Positions 15,313-24,602 are shown, counted from the stretch's first letter. The stretch is 64,000 nucleotides of DNA from Paenisporosarcina sp. HGH0030 (GCF_000411295.1 NZ_KE150421.1:2356329-2420328); one strand, 5' to 3'. Numbers and translations are program-made. The notes: generated by a model not told the origin, from the letters alone.

Positions 15313-18300
15313 TTATTCTTCTTCGGTTAGTTTCCTTTTACGGAACTTCCCTAAGAATTCATAAACTACAGGTACAATAATCAACGTCAACAAAGTTGAA
15401 CTGGTAAGACCGCCAATAACCGTTACACCCAATCCTTTGGAAATCAACCCGCTACCTTCAGCTCCAATCGCCAATGGAATCAATGCGCCGATAGTTGCAA
15501 TTGCCGTCATCAGAATTGGTCGTAATCTCGTTACGCCGGCTTCCAAAATAGCATCGCGTGTACTCAAGCCTTCTTTTTCTTTATGAATAACCCGATCAAT
15601 CAATACAATTGCATTCGTTACAACGATACCAATGAGCATAAGAGCTCCAATCATCGTGGAAATACTGATTGTTTCGCCTGCGATTAGCAAGGCAATTAAA
15701 GCTCCACTGATTGTGAATGGTAACGAGAACAAGATAGCAAACGGTGCAACCGCTCCGCCAAATGTGATAACCAGAATAAGGTACACGATGGCAATTGCCG
15801 CCAACATAGCCAAACCAAGCTGCGTAAACGACTCTTGCATATCAGCTGTTACTCCTGCTGTTTCAATACTCACATTCGCTGGAAGGTCTAGTTGATCGAC
15901 TTTCTCTTGAACCTCTTTTGATGCTTTTGAGACATCATCGGTCGTTATTTTACCTTTCACACTTGCATAAATCTGTCCATCTCTTCTTGTAACAGTATCA
16001 GATGTTTTACCTTCATTCACTGTCACAACGTCTTTAACAGGTACTTGCATGCCAAGTGGAGAAGGAATTGTTCTATTTAAAAACTCTTCCAATGACTCCG
16101 GTTTTTCTTTTGTAGAATCAATGAACACTTCAAACTTCTCGCCATCTTGTTCAATCGTTGCCAGCACTTCACGCTGTACATTTGGATTGAGCGCCATCCC
16201 TACTTGAGCGGTCGTTAATCCGAATTGAGCAAGTTTCGCTTGGTCTGCCACTAAAGTATGTTCTTCATAAGACTCTGCAAGCGTTGACCCTACGTTGTTT
16301 ATATTTTTACCTTCATTTAAAATTTCTTCTATGTCACGAATAACAGGTTCAATCGTTTTCAAATCTTTACCGTATACATAGTAGCTGATTTCATTACTAC
16401 TGCCACTTGTTGCAAAGTCTTGCGATTTCCATTCCCCTGCAAAGTTGAAATTTTGAACTTCTTTCATTGCTTCTTCTTTTTCTAATGAAAACTCTGGTGT
16501 GTCATTATCATAAATAACATACATTAATGCCCCATTATTTTGTCCAGGCATCATTGGATTTTCCCCACCGATTGAAACTTGAACACTTTCTACATCTTTA
16601 CGATCAATGAAGAAATCCTCGATTTCTGTAACTGTTTCATCTACATCTTCTCTCGTTTCACCCGGTTTAGGAGTATACGTAATATACATCATTTTTTCAT
16701 CTTCTTCAGGCATGAAACTTGTTCCGACTAATGGAACTAAAGCTAAGCTGCCGACGAAAAGTACAACTGCCAGTACTGTGGTAATCAGTTTATGATTAAG
16801 TGTCCAATTAAGAATTGAACGATAAACACCAGCTATTTTTCCTGGTTTCTCAGGATCATGTGTATGTTTGTCGCCTAATCCTTTTTTAAATAGCGAATGG
16901 GATAACATCGGTACGAGCGTAATGGCAACTAATAGTGAAGCCAGTAACGCAAATACAATTGTTAATGCGAATGGTAAGAATAATTCGCCCACCATTCCTC
17001 CTACCAAACCAATTGGTAAAAATACGGCAATTGTTACAAGTGTAGACGATAGGATTGGCACAAACATTTCTTTTGTTGCTTCTCGAATTAAAGCCTTCCC
17101 TTTTAACTGCTCTGTCGGGGATGCCATTCTTCGATAAATGTTTTCGACGACAACGATTGAATCATCAATTACACGCCCAATAGCGACGGTTAGAGCTCCT
17201 AGAGTCATCATGTTTAATGTGATATCCATTTGTTTAATCAGTAATACTGCGATTAACAATGATAATGGAATGGATATAATTGCGATTAGGGTTGAACGGA
17301 TATTTCTAAGGAATAGCAAAATGATCAATACAGCAAAACCAGCACCAAATAATGCCTTGCTCAGCATCGTTTCTACTGATTTCTCGATTGGTTCCCCTTG
17401 GTCAAATGTAAAAATGATTTCGGAGTCAGCATTTTCCTTTTCAAACGCCTTTACTTCTTCTTTCATTAAATTGACAACATCAACCGTATTTGCCCCTTGA
17501 GACTTTACAACTTGAACAGCAATCGAATCTTGACCATTGGTACGAGAAATTGATTCCGCTTTTCCAACGAGTTCTATCTCCGCCACTTCGCCTAATGCCA
17601 CCATTGAAGGTTTAGAAGAGGCTGTATCTGGACTGGTTGGGACAACCGGAATTTGAATTTTTTTCAGGTCATCAATCGTAGTAATATCTCCGTCAACAAC
17701 GACAGATTGTTCTTTTCCTTCAAATGGGAATAACCCTAAAGGGAATGTAACGTCAGAGCCTTTTACGGTCCCTTTTACCATCTCTTCAGTCAGTCCATAT
17801 TGAACTAACTTATCTTGATTGAATCTAAAGCTGACTTCATTTAGGTGCTGACCGGTGACAGCGACGGAAGACACACCTTCAATTCCTTCGAGTGTAGGCA
17901 CGAGATTCGTTTCTACATTCTCCGTAAGTTCAGCAAGTGTATCTTGTTCACTTGAAACACTAATCGCAGCGATAGGAAATGCATTGATGCTTATTCGCGC
18001 GACTTTAGGCTCTTGTGCACCTGTCGGAAGTGGAATATTTTTAAGAGCCGCAGCTACTTCTGCTTCTGCTTCCTTCATATCTGTTCCAAATTCAAACTCA
18101 ATTTGGAGAGAGGATGCATTCTGATAAGAAGAAGACATGACCATCTTAACGCCTTCTAAATTTCGGACAGCTTTTTCATACGGTTCTGACAGTTCATTGA
18201 CTACCTGGTCAGGAGTCGCACCTGGATAAATAGTCGTTGCCGTAACTACAGGAACCGTGATATCCGGAATTGTTTCTAATTTCATTTGTAAACCTGCTGT

Positions 18301-18381
18301 TAAGCCAGCTACTATTATAACAATGGTCATTAACCATACTGCAAATTTGTTCTTCAACACAAAATTAATGATGTGGTTCAT
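15313..18381 (-). CDS. swrC: RND-family efflux transporter, SwrC/YerP type
   Basis: A 1022-residue proton-driven exporter of the AcrB/HAE superfamily: helix, large extracytoplasmic domain, six helices, second large domain, five to six helices. The motifs IGRVIDDSIVVVENIYR (fourth-helix Asp pair) and GVTRLRPILMTAIATIGALIP are typical. Gram-positive SwrC exports surfactin and other amphipathic compounds and fatty acids, and works without an outer-membrane channel. No membrane-fusion gene is adjacent. It diverges from a TetR regulator, with two operators inside its promoter. Confidence 0.9.
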   Translation of the reverse strand: MNHIINFVLKNKFAVWLMTIVIIVAGLTAGLQMKLETIPDITVPVVTATTIYPGATPDQVVNELSEPYEKAVRNLEGVKMVMSSSYQNASSLQIEFEFGTDMKEAEAEVAAALKNIPLPTGAQEPKVARISINAFPIAAISVSSEQDTLAELTENVETNLVPTLEGIEGVSSVAVTGQHLNEVSFRFNQDKLVQYGLTEEMVKGTVKGSDVTFPLGLFPFEGKEQSVVVDGDITTIDDLKKIQIPVVPTSPDTASSKPSMVALGEVAEIELVGKAESISRTNGQDSIAVQVVKSQGANTVDVVNLMKEEVKAFEKENADSEIIFTFDQGEPIEKSVETMLSKALFGAGFAVLIILLFLRNIRSTLIAIISIPLSLLIAVLLIKQMDITLNMMTLGALTVAIGRVIDDSIVVVENIYRRMASPTEQLKGKALIREATKEMFVPILSSTLVTIAVFLPIGLVGGMVGELFLPFALTIVFALLASLLVAITLVPMLSHSLFKKGLGDKHTHDPEKPGKIAGVYRSILNWTLNHKLITTVLAVVLFVGSLALVPLVGTSFMPEEDEKMMYITYTPKPGETREDVDETVTEIEDFFIDRKDVESVQVSIGGENPMMPGQNNGALMYVIYDNDTPEFSLEKEEAMKEVQNFNFAGEWKSQDFATSGSSNEISYYVYGKDLKTIEPVIRDIEEILNEGKNINNVGSTLAESYEEHTLVADQAKLAQFGLTTAQVGMALNPNVQREVLATIEQDGEKFEVFIDSTKEKPESLEEFLNRTIPSPLGMQVPVKDVVTVNEGKTSDTVTRRDGQIYASVKGKITTDDVSKASKEVQEKVDQLDLPANVSIETAGVTADMQESFTQLGLAMLAAIAIVYLILVITFGGAVAPFAILFSLPFTISGALIALLIAGETISISTMIGALMLIGIVVTNAIVLIDRVIHKEKEGLSTRDAILEAGVTRLRPILMTAIATIGALIPLAIGAEGSGLISKGLGVTVIGGLTSSTLLTLIIVPVVYEFLGKFRKRKLTEEE

Positions 18382-18410
18382 CGTGTCAGTTCACTTCCAC
18401 CCTGCTTTAT

Positions 18411-18439
18411 TTGACCAACTGGTCATAATCAATCATAAT
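18411..18439 (+). promoter_or_regulatory. Promoter of the tetR gene
   Basis: TTGACC (18411-18416), 17-base spacer, CATAAT (18434-18439). The operator 18412-18425 covers the -35. Its -10 overlaps the -10 of the opposing swrC promoter. Confidence 0.65.
18412..18425. promoter_or_regulatory. TetR operator 1
   Basis: TGACCAACTGGTCA, a perfect 6-base inverted repeat with a 2-base centre. It overlaps the tetR -35 and lies just downstream of the swrC -10. Confidence 0.7.
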
Positions 18440-18466
18440 AATACTGACTGGTCATTCAAAGGTCAA
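18438..18466 (-). promoter_or_regulatory. Promoter of swrC
   Basis: Leftward TTGACC (18461-18466), 17-base spacer, TATTAT (18438-18443). Operator 2 lies in the spacer. Near-consensus SigA promoter, so efficient repression by the divergent TetR protein would be needed. Confidence 0.7.
18445..18454. promoter_or_regulatory. TetR operator 2
   Basis: TGACTGGTCA, the same core as operator 1 with a shorter centre. The two operator centres are 31 bases apart, about three helical turns, which places two dimers on one face. Confidence 0.6.
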
Positions 18467-18515
18467 CTATTAACCTATAATTTTACATCATTTTTTTCGG
18501 AAAAGGAGCTTAAAT

Positions 18516-19379
18516 ATGACAAATAAGAAACAATTAATCATTGAAAAGGCTCTTCACTTATTCGCCTCAAAAGGATTTGAATCAACATCCATTCAAGAAA
18601 TTACCGATGCTTGTGGCATCTCCAAAGGTTCTTTTTACTTATCTTTTAAATCCAAAGATGAATTGCTTGTTTCGATTTTTGAATATTTTTTCAGTAAAAT
18701 ATCGAAAAGATTTACAGAGCTTGACACTATACAACGAGTATCTCCCAAAGAAAAATTCCATCAGTTATTAGTCATACAATTTGAAGAAATTGAACGCCAT
18801 GCAGACTTTATCTTGATGCAAATTCGAGAACAGACAAATCCTTTGAACAAAGATATGACAGAGCTGTTAGCTTCCATGCAGGAACATCATCATACGATTT
18901 TGCACAAAATTTTTGTGGATACTTATGGTAAAGATGTTCAACCGTATGTTGCCGATCTGATCGTCATGGTAAAAGGGCTCATTCATGGCTATATCGAAAT
19001 CATCCTGACTCATCGTCAACAATTGAATACCAATGAATTATCAGTTTTTATCATGGAACGAATAGATGATCTAGTGTTGTCCCTATTATCCAAACAACCA
19101 CAACCTTTTTTAAGCCTTTCTATGTTAGATAAGAGTTTATTGCAAAATGCAGCTCATAGTTCGCCCAGACAAGACCTCCTTCAGGAAGTCCTTGATTGCA
19201 GGAACAGCACAATCGATAATGATATACTCGTCACGCTGGATGTAATTGCTGAAGAACTAAAAAAGGACAAGCCCCGAACCCCTGTCATTAAAGGAATGTT
19301 AGCTAATTTGGTAGAGGATAAGGATATGCTTGCATTGCAGCAAAAGTTGATGACTTACGTAACGAATCAAACTGATTGA
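18516..19379 (+). CDS. TetR-family repressor of the RND exporter
   Basis: 287 residues. N-terminal TetR helix-turn-helix (8-54: IIEKALHLFASKGFESTSIQ, CGISKGSFYLSFKSKDEL) and a helical ligand-binding C-terminal region, longer than the usual ~200 residues. Residues after about 200 (SLSMLDKSLLQNAAHSSPRQ...) form an extra tail of unclear role. Divergent from swrC; two TGACC/GGTCA operators lie on both promoters, so it very likely represses both genes until an amphipathic substrate binds. AAAGGAG precedes the ATG. Confidence 0.88.
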   Translation: MTNKKQLIIEKALHLFASKGFESTSIQEITDACGISKGSFYLSFKSKDELLVSIFEYFFSKISKRFTELDTIQRVSPKEKFHQLLVIQFEEIERHADFILMQIREQTNPLNKDMTELLASMQEHHHTILHKIFVDTYGKDVQPYVADLIVMVKGLIHGYIEIILTHRQQLNTNELSVFIMERIDDLVLSLLSKQPQPFLSLSMLDKSLLQNAAHSSPRQDLLQEVLDCRNSTIDNDILVTLDVIAEELKKDKPRTPVIKGMLANLVEDKDMLALQQKLMTYVTNQTD

Positions 19380-19425
19380 AAATTCAACACCCTATCACTC
19401 TATGCTTCTAATACATGCGAAGAAC

Positions 19426-19454
19426 AAAAAAGACTTGTCGTTTATGACAAGTCT
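19426..19454 (-). terminator. Terminator of the HD-GYP gene
   Basis: AGACTTGTC and GACAAGTCT arms with a 6-base loop and a leftward T-run. It lies between the converging tetR and HD-GYP genes. Confidence 0.8.
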
Positions 19455-19504
19455 GATTTGTTACCTCTATAGATTGATGGCTAGCTATACATACACATCA
19501 TTTT

Positions 19505-20410
19505 TTATACAATGCCATCTTCTTTTAACACCTGTTCAAATTTATCTACTACTTCTTTATCATAGTGAGTGACCGATAGTTTTTTCAATTCTTCCAAAGC
19601 GTATTGAGCACTGAACGCTTTACGATACGCACGGTCTTCCGTCATTGCATCGAATGTATCACTGACAGCAATAATGCGAGCTTCGAGGAGTATTTCATCA
19701 TCTTTCAATCCTTTTGGATAGCCGCTTCCGTTTAAACGTTCATGGTGCTGCTCAATAATAGGCGCAATATCTTCGTAAACGCTGCCTTTTATCATCTCTG
19801 CCCCATCGGATGGATGTTTTTTTATCACTTCATATTCTTCAGAAGTCAGTTTATCGGGTTTATTCAATATATCTTTTGGAATATGAATTTTTCCAATGTC
19901 ATGTAAAAAAGAGGCCGTTGCAAGATTCTCCAATTGTTCTTCATTTAATTTAAATTTTCTAGCTATTTTTAATGCATAAGTAGCAACTCGATCACTATGC
20001 ATATATGTATGTCGATCCATTAATTCAACCTGTTTGACAATCTCCATTAAAGAAGATATTTCTTTACTTAAATGCACAAAAGTTGGCTCCGTTATTACCC
20101 ATAAGAAGGTAACGTCAGATAAGGCTGTAAAATGAATAGGCTCAGTTATTCCTTTAACTGTGAAGGAATCATGAGGGCCGAGTACAACTCTTTCGCCATC
20201 CTGTTCACAGATAACTTCTCCAGATAAGATTAAATAAAATTCCATAACTTCTGGATTTTCAGCCGGGTAAATGTAGAACAATCTGTCCTTCTCAATAGAT
20301 TGAAGCAATACTTCAACCCCGTCTCCATCTGCTACTAAGCTTATTTCATTTTTGTCATATTCAACTTTATCTAGGAACGTGCCTCTTTTCCCAATACTAA
20401 AACCTTTCAT
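19505..20410 (-). CDS. HD-GYP phosphodiesterase with N-terminal cupin-like sensor
   Basis: Probable c-di-GMP phosphodiesterase (or other cyclic-nucleotide hydrolase). Numbered from the ATG at 20410 (301 residues): cupin-like barrel at about 45-100 (EFYLILSGEVICEQDGERVV), then HD-GYP with His138, His170-Asp171 (LHDIGK), His199, His222-His223 (EQHHERLNGSGYPKG) and Asp251, a complete metal and GYP set. The ORF is open up to 20551, but GAGGAG lies eight bases before the ATG at 20410 and a terminator hairpin sits inside the upstream extension, so I choose the shorter start. The barrel may sense a small ligand. Confidence 0.88.
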   Translation of the reverse strand: MKGFSIGKRGTFLDKVEYDKNEISLVADGDGVEVLLQSIEKDRLFYIYPAENPEVMEFYLILSGEVICEQDGERVVLGPHDSFTVKGITEPIHFTALSDVTFLWVITEPTFVHLSKEISSLMEIVKQVELMDRHTYMHSDRVATYALKIARKFKLNEEQLENLATASFLHDIGKIHIPKDILNKPDKLTSEEYEVIKKHPSDGAEMIKGSVYEDIAPIIEQHHERLNGSGYPKGLKDDEILLEARIIAVSDTFDAMTEDRAYRKAFSAQYALEELKKLSVTHYDKEVVDKFEQVLKEDGIV

Positions 20411-20440
20411 ACCAAAATCTCCTCTATGCAAACTTATCAA

Positions 20441-20471
20441 AAAAATGAGCTCTATAAAAGAACTCATTTTT
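20441..20471 (-). terminator. Terminator of the secreted 142-residue protein gene
   Basis: AAAAATGAG and CTCATTTTT arms around a short loop. It separates the gene from the HD-GYP start. Confidence 0.7.
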
Positions 20472-20531
20472 CTAATTATACCAATATTTAAATAAATGAA
20501 TAGAGATTTATTAAATAATAATTGCGATGTT

Positions 20532-20960
20532 TTAGTGCCCACCAATTCCAATTACGCGAATCGGATCAATCCAAACCAAACGGTGTGCAAAGCGTACCAG
20601 TACCCAAGAACATTCTGCTTCTATTCCAGCTTCAGCAGATAGTTCAATAGTATCTGCAGACATTTTAAGTGTTTCATTATATACATCGTCAATAATCACA
20701 TCAAGGTTAGCATTATATGCTTTTGTTAATTGAAGGAATTCAGATGCACTTTTACTTTTTCGAATGTCCTTCAAGTATTGAGTTTGTAGCTCATCTGCTG
20801 CTTTAACACCTTCTTCAATCTTTACATCGATTGCGTTGTTTGTGGATTCGATAAGCTCAAGTGCTTTCAAAACAGAATTATCATATTCTGCTGCAGAAGC
20901 ATTTGTTCCTAAGCTAAAGAATAATGATACCGCAAATAAAATTGCCAACAGTTTTCTCAT
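20532..20960 (-). CDS. Secreted hypothetical protein
   Basis: 142 residues with a clear signal peptide (1-23, cleavage after ASAA) and a mature helical domain rich in charged residues (EYDNSVLKALELIESTNNAI...). The tail (ECSWVLVRFAHRLVWIDPIR) is more hydrophobic and ends GIGGH. No family recognised. A terminator separates it from the HD-GYP gene, so shared function is not implied. AGAGAATAAG before the ATG is a weak ribosome site. Confidence 0.75.
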   Translation of the reverse strand: MRKLLAILFAVSLFFSLGTNASAAEYDNSVLKALELIESTNNAIDVKIEEGVKAADELQTQYLKDIRKSKSASEFLQLTKAYNANLDVIIDDVYNETLKMSADTIELSAEAGIEAECSWVLVRFAHRLVWIDPIRVIGIGGH

Positions 20961-21161
20961 GTCTTATTCTCTCCCCAAAACTATGTTTTTTGTGGTATAC
21001 ACATAATACAATTGGTAAAATGTTTACCTATGTAATAATGTCAAACTAATTGGAATCTTTTCATTAGTATAACTCTACAAAACTTATCTGACTACAGTTT
21101 TTGTAATTTTTTGTAATATCCGCCCGCTTTTTGCAGTAAAACAACTGCATGATGCTCACAT

Positions 21162-21554
21162 TCAGAACATAAATCCGTGCAATGCACCCAATAAGGTGAA
21201 AATCACTAAATGATCTCCAATAGCTACCATCAAAGATTGATTCGTCATAAGTCCAAACAATCTATTTTTTATGTATACCAGTGTGATGATAAGCCCCACC
21301 ATAAACCCTACGAGTATCCCTGGTCCAAATCCTTCAGCACCTGTTGCTTGTACAAAGATAGCGATGATGAATGAGCTAATGAAAGCTACAATCCCCGAAA
21401 AGATATACTTCATTGGACCTTCAATTTCATTGTGTTTCTTCTCAGGATGTTTATCTCCACCCAATCTAATGGAGTAGTAAACACCTCCATACACCATATA
21501 CAATAAACCACCAATAATAATTGCGAGTACATTCAATTCGTTCCAATCAATCAA
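21162..21554 (-). CDS. DUF1761-like membrane protein
   Basis: 130 residues with four hydrophobic helices: about 8-30, 48-70, 76-95 and 105-128. The layout and the motif YMVYGGVYYSIRLGG in the first helix-loop resemble DUF1761 membrane proteins. Function unknown. AAAGGGGGC lies before the start. Monocistronic as far as can be seen. Confidence 0.7.
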   Translation of the reverse strand: MIDWNELNVLAIIIGGLLYMVYGGVYYSIRLGGDKHPEKKHNEIEGPMKYIFSGIVAFISSFIIAIFVQATGAEGFGPGILVGFMVGLIITLVYIKNRLFGLMTNQSLMVAIGDHLVIFTLLGALHGFMF

Positions 21555-21675
21555 CGTAAAAAGCCCCCTTTAACAACTAAATTCAATTTTTTCTAATATA
21601 ATTCCTGCATGCTCTCATCTTTTGCATCCATTATTTTCATCTTACCTCATGGAATAATTGGTATCTATCTATTCA

Positions 21676-22058
21676 GTAGGCAGCATTCACATCTTCCACA
21701 TAATCTTTAGGGATATTATATAGAAGAAACCCTCTTGTTCCCGCAATATCTTCGGCTAAAGAATAAGCTTGTCTTTCTTTCTCCTGCGTTTGTTCCAACA
21801 ACAAAAAAACCTTCAAATGAAATTTTTTCTGAAGGAAGGTTAAGTGTTGAATCATATGAACTGTCCAAGCGTGCTTTCAGCCAATGAAAAAGGTGGATTT
21901 CCCCAACAAATTCCGTCGATATAGGGCCGGCTCTAAATAAACCGACACCAACCCATTATTTTGAACTTTCTTTATTAAAGTGCACACCACGTACTCACTC
22001 CGCCTTCATGAAAAGGATACGTACCTTCTGTTGTGAGAAATACGGTTAGATTTTTCAT
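21676..22058 (-). pseudogene. Remnant of a PelF-like glycosyltransferase gene
   Basis: An ATG at 22058 opens 27 residues containing TTEGTYPFHEGGVSTW, the highly conserved start of PelF-type (DUF3492) GT4 glycosyltransferases, then a stop at 21975. A shifted frame (21673-21855) still carries protein-like sequence (EKERQAYSLAEDIAGTRGFL ... DYVEDVNAAY). The whole remnant is ~130 codons, against ~480 for an intact gene, so it has lost most of its length as well as its frame. It lies 29 bases after the epimerase gene, in the order of an exopolysaccharide operon. Confidence 0.7.
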
Positions 22059-22087
22059 TCATTTCACCAGTTTCTTTACACAAAATT

Positions 22088-23011
22088 TTATTTGGGAACT
22101 TGATTTTGATAATAGGCTACTGTTTCTTTCAAGCCAATTTCAAAACTAGTTCGAGGTTCCCATTGCAGGAACTCCCTTGCCTTGTCGAAGGATAAAGAAC
22201 TGTCCTTAATATCCCCGGCTCTAGAATCTGTGTAAGTGATGTCTAATGGCTGATGAATCGATTCTTGCAAAATGGCAAGCAGTTTATTTAACGAAATGGG
22301 CTGGTTCGTACTGATATTAAACGCTCCACTCCCACCAAATGCTACTGCCTGTATGTTTGCCTTTGCTACGTCCTTCACAAAAATGAAATCCCTTGTCTGG
22401 CTACCGTCACCGTAAACGGTGACCCCTGTATTACGAATGGCTTGATTAATAAAAATACTCACAACACCTGCTTCGCCAAGCATATTCTGTCTCATACCAT
22501 AGACATTGCTATAGCGAAGGATCGTGTAAGGCAATCCGTACAGTTGATGGAATAAGTGAATGTACTGCTCGGCAGAATATTTGGACTGTCCATAAAAAGA
22601 AATGGGCAAAATACGATGTTCTTCTTTCAACGGCATCTCTTTTGCCGATCCATATACCGCTGCTGATGAAGCATATACTAGTTTGGAAACCTTGTATTTT
22701 GCGCAAAGCTTCAATATATTTAACGTTCCTAACGTATTAATCTCGCAATCTGTCAAAGGTTGTTGTGTTGAAAACTCCACAGACACTTGTGCCGCTTGAT
22801 GTATGACGACTTCTGGATTGTGCATGCGAAAAACCTGTTCCAAGGTATCGGAACGAATATCGATATTGTAAAAAGGCACACTTTTCGGCACAAAGCTCAA
22901 ATTGCCTGTGCTCAAGTCATCGACTACAATGGGCTCCCATCCGATATTCATTACTTCTTCTACAATAAAAGAACCTATAAAGCCCGCACCACCGGTTACC
23001 AATACTTTCAT
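22088..23011 (-). CDS. NAD-dependent UDP-sugar 4-epimerase-like protein
   Basis: A 307-residue extended short-chain dehydrogenase of the GalE/UDP-GlcNAc epimerase group. NAD-binding TGGAGFIG (7-14), DDLSTG, the catalytic region SSAAVYGS and YGQSK (Tyr-X3-Lys), and LRYSNVYG. It interconverts nucleotide sugars for surface polysaccharide. The downstream gene is a PelF-like glycosyltransferase remnant, so its original pathway is probably broken. Substrate not predictable from sequence alone. GGTGATGTT before the ATG. Confidence 0.88.
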   Translation of the reverse strand: MKVLVTGGAGFIGSFIVEEVMNIGWEPIVVDDLSTGNLSFVPKSVPFYNIDIRSDTLEQVFRMHNPEVVIHQAAQVSVEFSTQQPLTDCEINTLGTLNILKLCAKYKVSKLVYASSAAVYGSAKEMPLKEEHRILPISFYGQSKYSAEQYIHLFHQLYGLPYTILRYSNVYGMRQNMLGEAGVVSIFINQAIRNTGVTVYGDGSQTRDFIFVKDVAKANIQAVAFGGSGAFNISTNQPISLNKLLAILQESIHQPLDITYTDSRAGDIKDSSLSFDKAREFLQWEPRTSFEIGLKETVAYYQNQVPK

Positions 23012-23398
23012 AACATCACCATTTCTTTATGTGTTTGGTTTTATCCTATGCCACTTATAGTAGTCACATTCCAGTTACGATAAGAAATCTAGTAGTTTTA
23101 TATGTTTTAACAAAACAATTAAAATTACAGAAAAAGACTGCTTCTTGAATAGACAGTAGAACGGCTCCTTATATGGTAAAACTATCCAACTAAACATAAC
23201 GATGTTATGATAAAACGAATAAAAATTAATATATTGGTAAGGGATCAATGAAGTGTAGGAATATCTTATTGCAAGACTGACTGTGCTAATTACTTTTGGT
23301 TTTGGAACATTACTGATTAATTGTTGGCTAATGCGGGACATGCGGTAAGCTCAAATGCACGATAAAGAATTGTATAAGTTACCTATAAACTCTTCTTA
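23012..23398. other. Gene-poor interval upstream of the epimerase
   Basis: About 390 bases without a supported gene. A leftward ORF at 23075-23341 has no ribosome binding site and hydrophobic, biased composition. The interval may hold the worn remains of another polysaccharide gene, but I cannot recognise one. Confidence 0.4.
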
Positions 23399-23437
23399 AA
23401 AAAAGCCTGTCTCCCATTAAATTGGAGGACAGGCTTT
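23399..23437 (-). terminator. Terminator of the RNA methyltransferase gene
   Basis: AAAGCCTGTCTCC and GGAGGACAGGCTTT arms (one bulge) with a leftward T-run, after the stop at 23449. Confidence 0.85.
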
Positions 23438-23448
23438 ATTAATTCAAG

Positions 23449-24423
23449 TTACTGGCACACTAAAATTTCTCTGGAAAATATGCCTTTTTTGGCTACGCAT
23501 CTGTCGATGATGTGAAAACCCGCTTCTTCAATCATGTGATCGATTGTGTCAATCGTAACGACCACGAGCTTCTTAGAAAAAGGCCGTGCATGCTTGAGGA
23601 TGGATAGTTGATCCTCAGGTGTGGCATGTGTGTAGAGATTGTATGGCATATCAATAATGGTGGCATCATAGTTAGACGTCACTTCCGCGATTGGGCCAAG
23701 GTCAACATCCCCTGTTAATCCGAAATGCGCAATGTTTTCACGTGATCCTAGAACGACCAACGGATTAATATCGCGGCCGACTATATCGATTCCCATTGAA
23801 AGTGCTTCTACCAGGACAGTACCGATTCCACAGCACGGATCGATTGCTTTCACACCATTTGGTTTTGGAACGGCAATATTTGCCACCGCACGGGCCACTC
23901 GTGTGCTAAGTGCTGTTGAATACTCACGCGGTTTTTTTAAATGGTGCAACCAAACAGCTTCACTTTTTAGGTACTCCCCAAAATACCAACGTCCATCGAA
24001 TGGCACTAATCCAAATGTCATATCGGGGTGATGAACATCTGCTTCCCCTTCAATGATCATTCCAATTTCACGTTCGATTTCTCGCTTTTGTTGGTAGTCC
24101 ACTTTTTCCGTTAGAGCCAAGTCATTGATTTTGACAAAAATGACTTTAAAAGTGGATTCCATCATATTTACGACTTCCACTTGCTTCAAAATATCCGAGA
24201 GCTCATCACCTTCAAAAATTACTTCTATTCGTTCTTTCATAAATGGACTTCTGCTCGGATTTATTTCATTCGAGCTTTTGATTATTTTAGTATGTGTATC
24301 CATATCAAAAAATGAACGCATTTCCAAATGACATAAAGATTCTTCGTCATTGGTGTATGCGTATGTATAAATAAATTCACCTGTTCGTTCTAGTTGATTC
24401 AAGTTATTCCCATCCTTTTTCAT
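23449..24423 (-). CDS. TRM11/TrmG10-like RNA methyltransferase
   Basis: A 324-residue Rossmann-fold methyltransferase. SAM-binding motif I IDPCCGIGTVLVEAL (about 191-205), GRDINPLV, and motif IV DMPYN (the N/D-PPY variant used for amino-group methylation). The N-terminal ~150 residues form an RNA-binding-like region. This is typical of tRNA guanine-N2 methyltransferases, but the exact target is not known. The long ATG start lacks a good ribosome site; a TTG nine codons in (NLNQLERTG) has AAGGATGGG upstream and is a possible true start. Confidence 0.75.
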   Translation of the reverse strand: MKKDGNNLNQLERTGEFIYTYAYTNDEESLCHLEMRSFFDMDTHTKIIKSSNEINPSRSPFMKERIEVIFEGDELSDILKQVEVVNMMESTFKVIFVKINDLALTEKVDYQQKREIEREIGMIIEGEADVHHPDMTFGLVPFDGRWYFGEYLKSEAVWLHHLKKPREYSTALSTRVARAVANIAVPKPNGVKAIDPCCGIGTVLVEALSMGIDIVGRDINPLVVLGSRENIAHFGLTGDVDLGPIAEVTSNYDATIIDMPYNLYTHATPEDQLSILKHARPFSKKLVVVTIDTIDHMIEEAGFHIIDRCVAKKGIFSREILVCQ

Positions 24424-24532
24424 GCCCTTTACTTCGTGAAGAGCAGTACCTTGTTAGTATAACAACTGGTGAATATTTATGCCGGAAATGTGATGAATAA
24501 TTGCAAACTTGTTTTTCTATTCATCTTTATTT

Positions 24533-24574
24533 TTATCGATAATTTAATAAAAAATAAATAATTTTTATCGATAA
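24533..24574. promoter_or_regulatory. Pair of TTATCGATAA palindromes
   Basis: Two perfect 10-base palindromes (24533-24542 and 24565-24574) with their centres 32 bases apart, about three helical turns, between the divergent methyltransferase and small spore-type genes. Each is preceded by further T residues. It could be a paired operator, or chance in AT-rich DNA. Confidence 0.4.
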
Positions 24575-24602
24575 AATTATTTCAGAAAAATTTTATGACC
24601 AT

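Noticed and set aside
23075-23341. 88-residue leftward ORF upstream of the epimerase
   Set aside because: No ribosome site, no recognisable family, biased composition. Left as a gene-poor interval.
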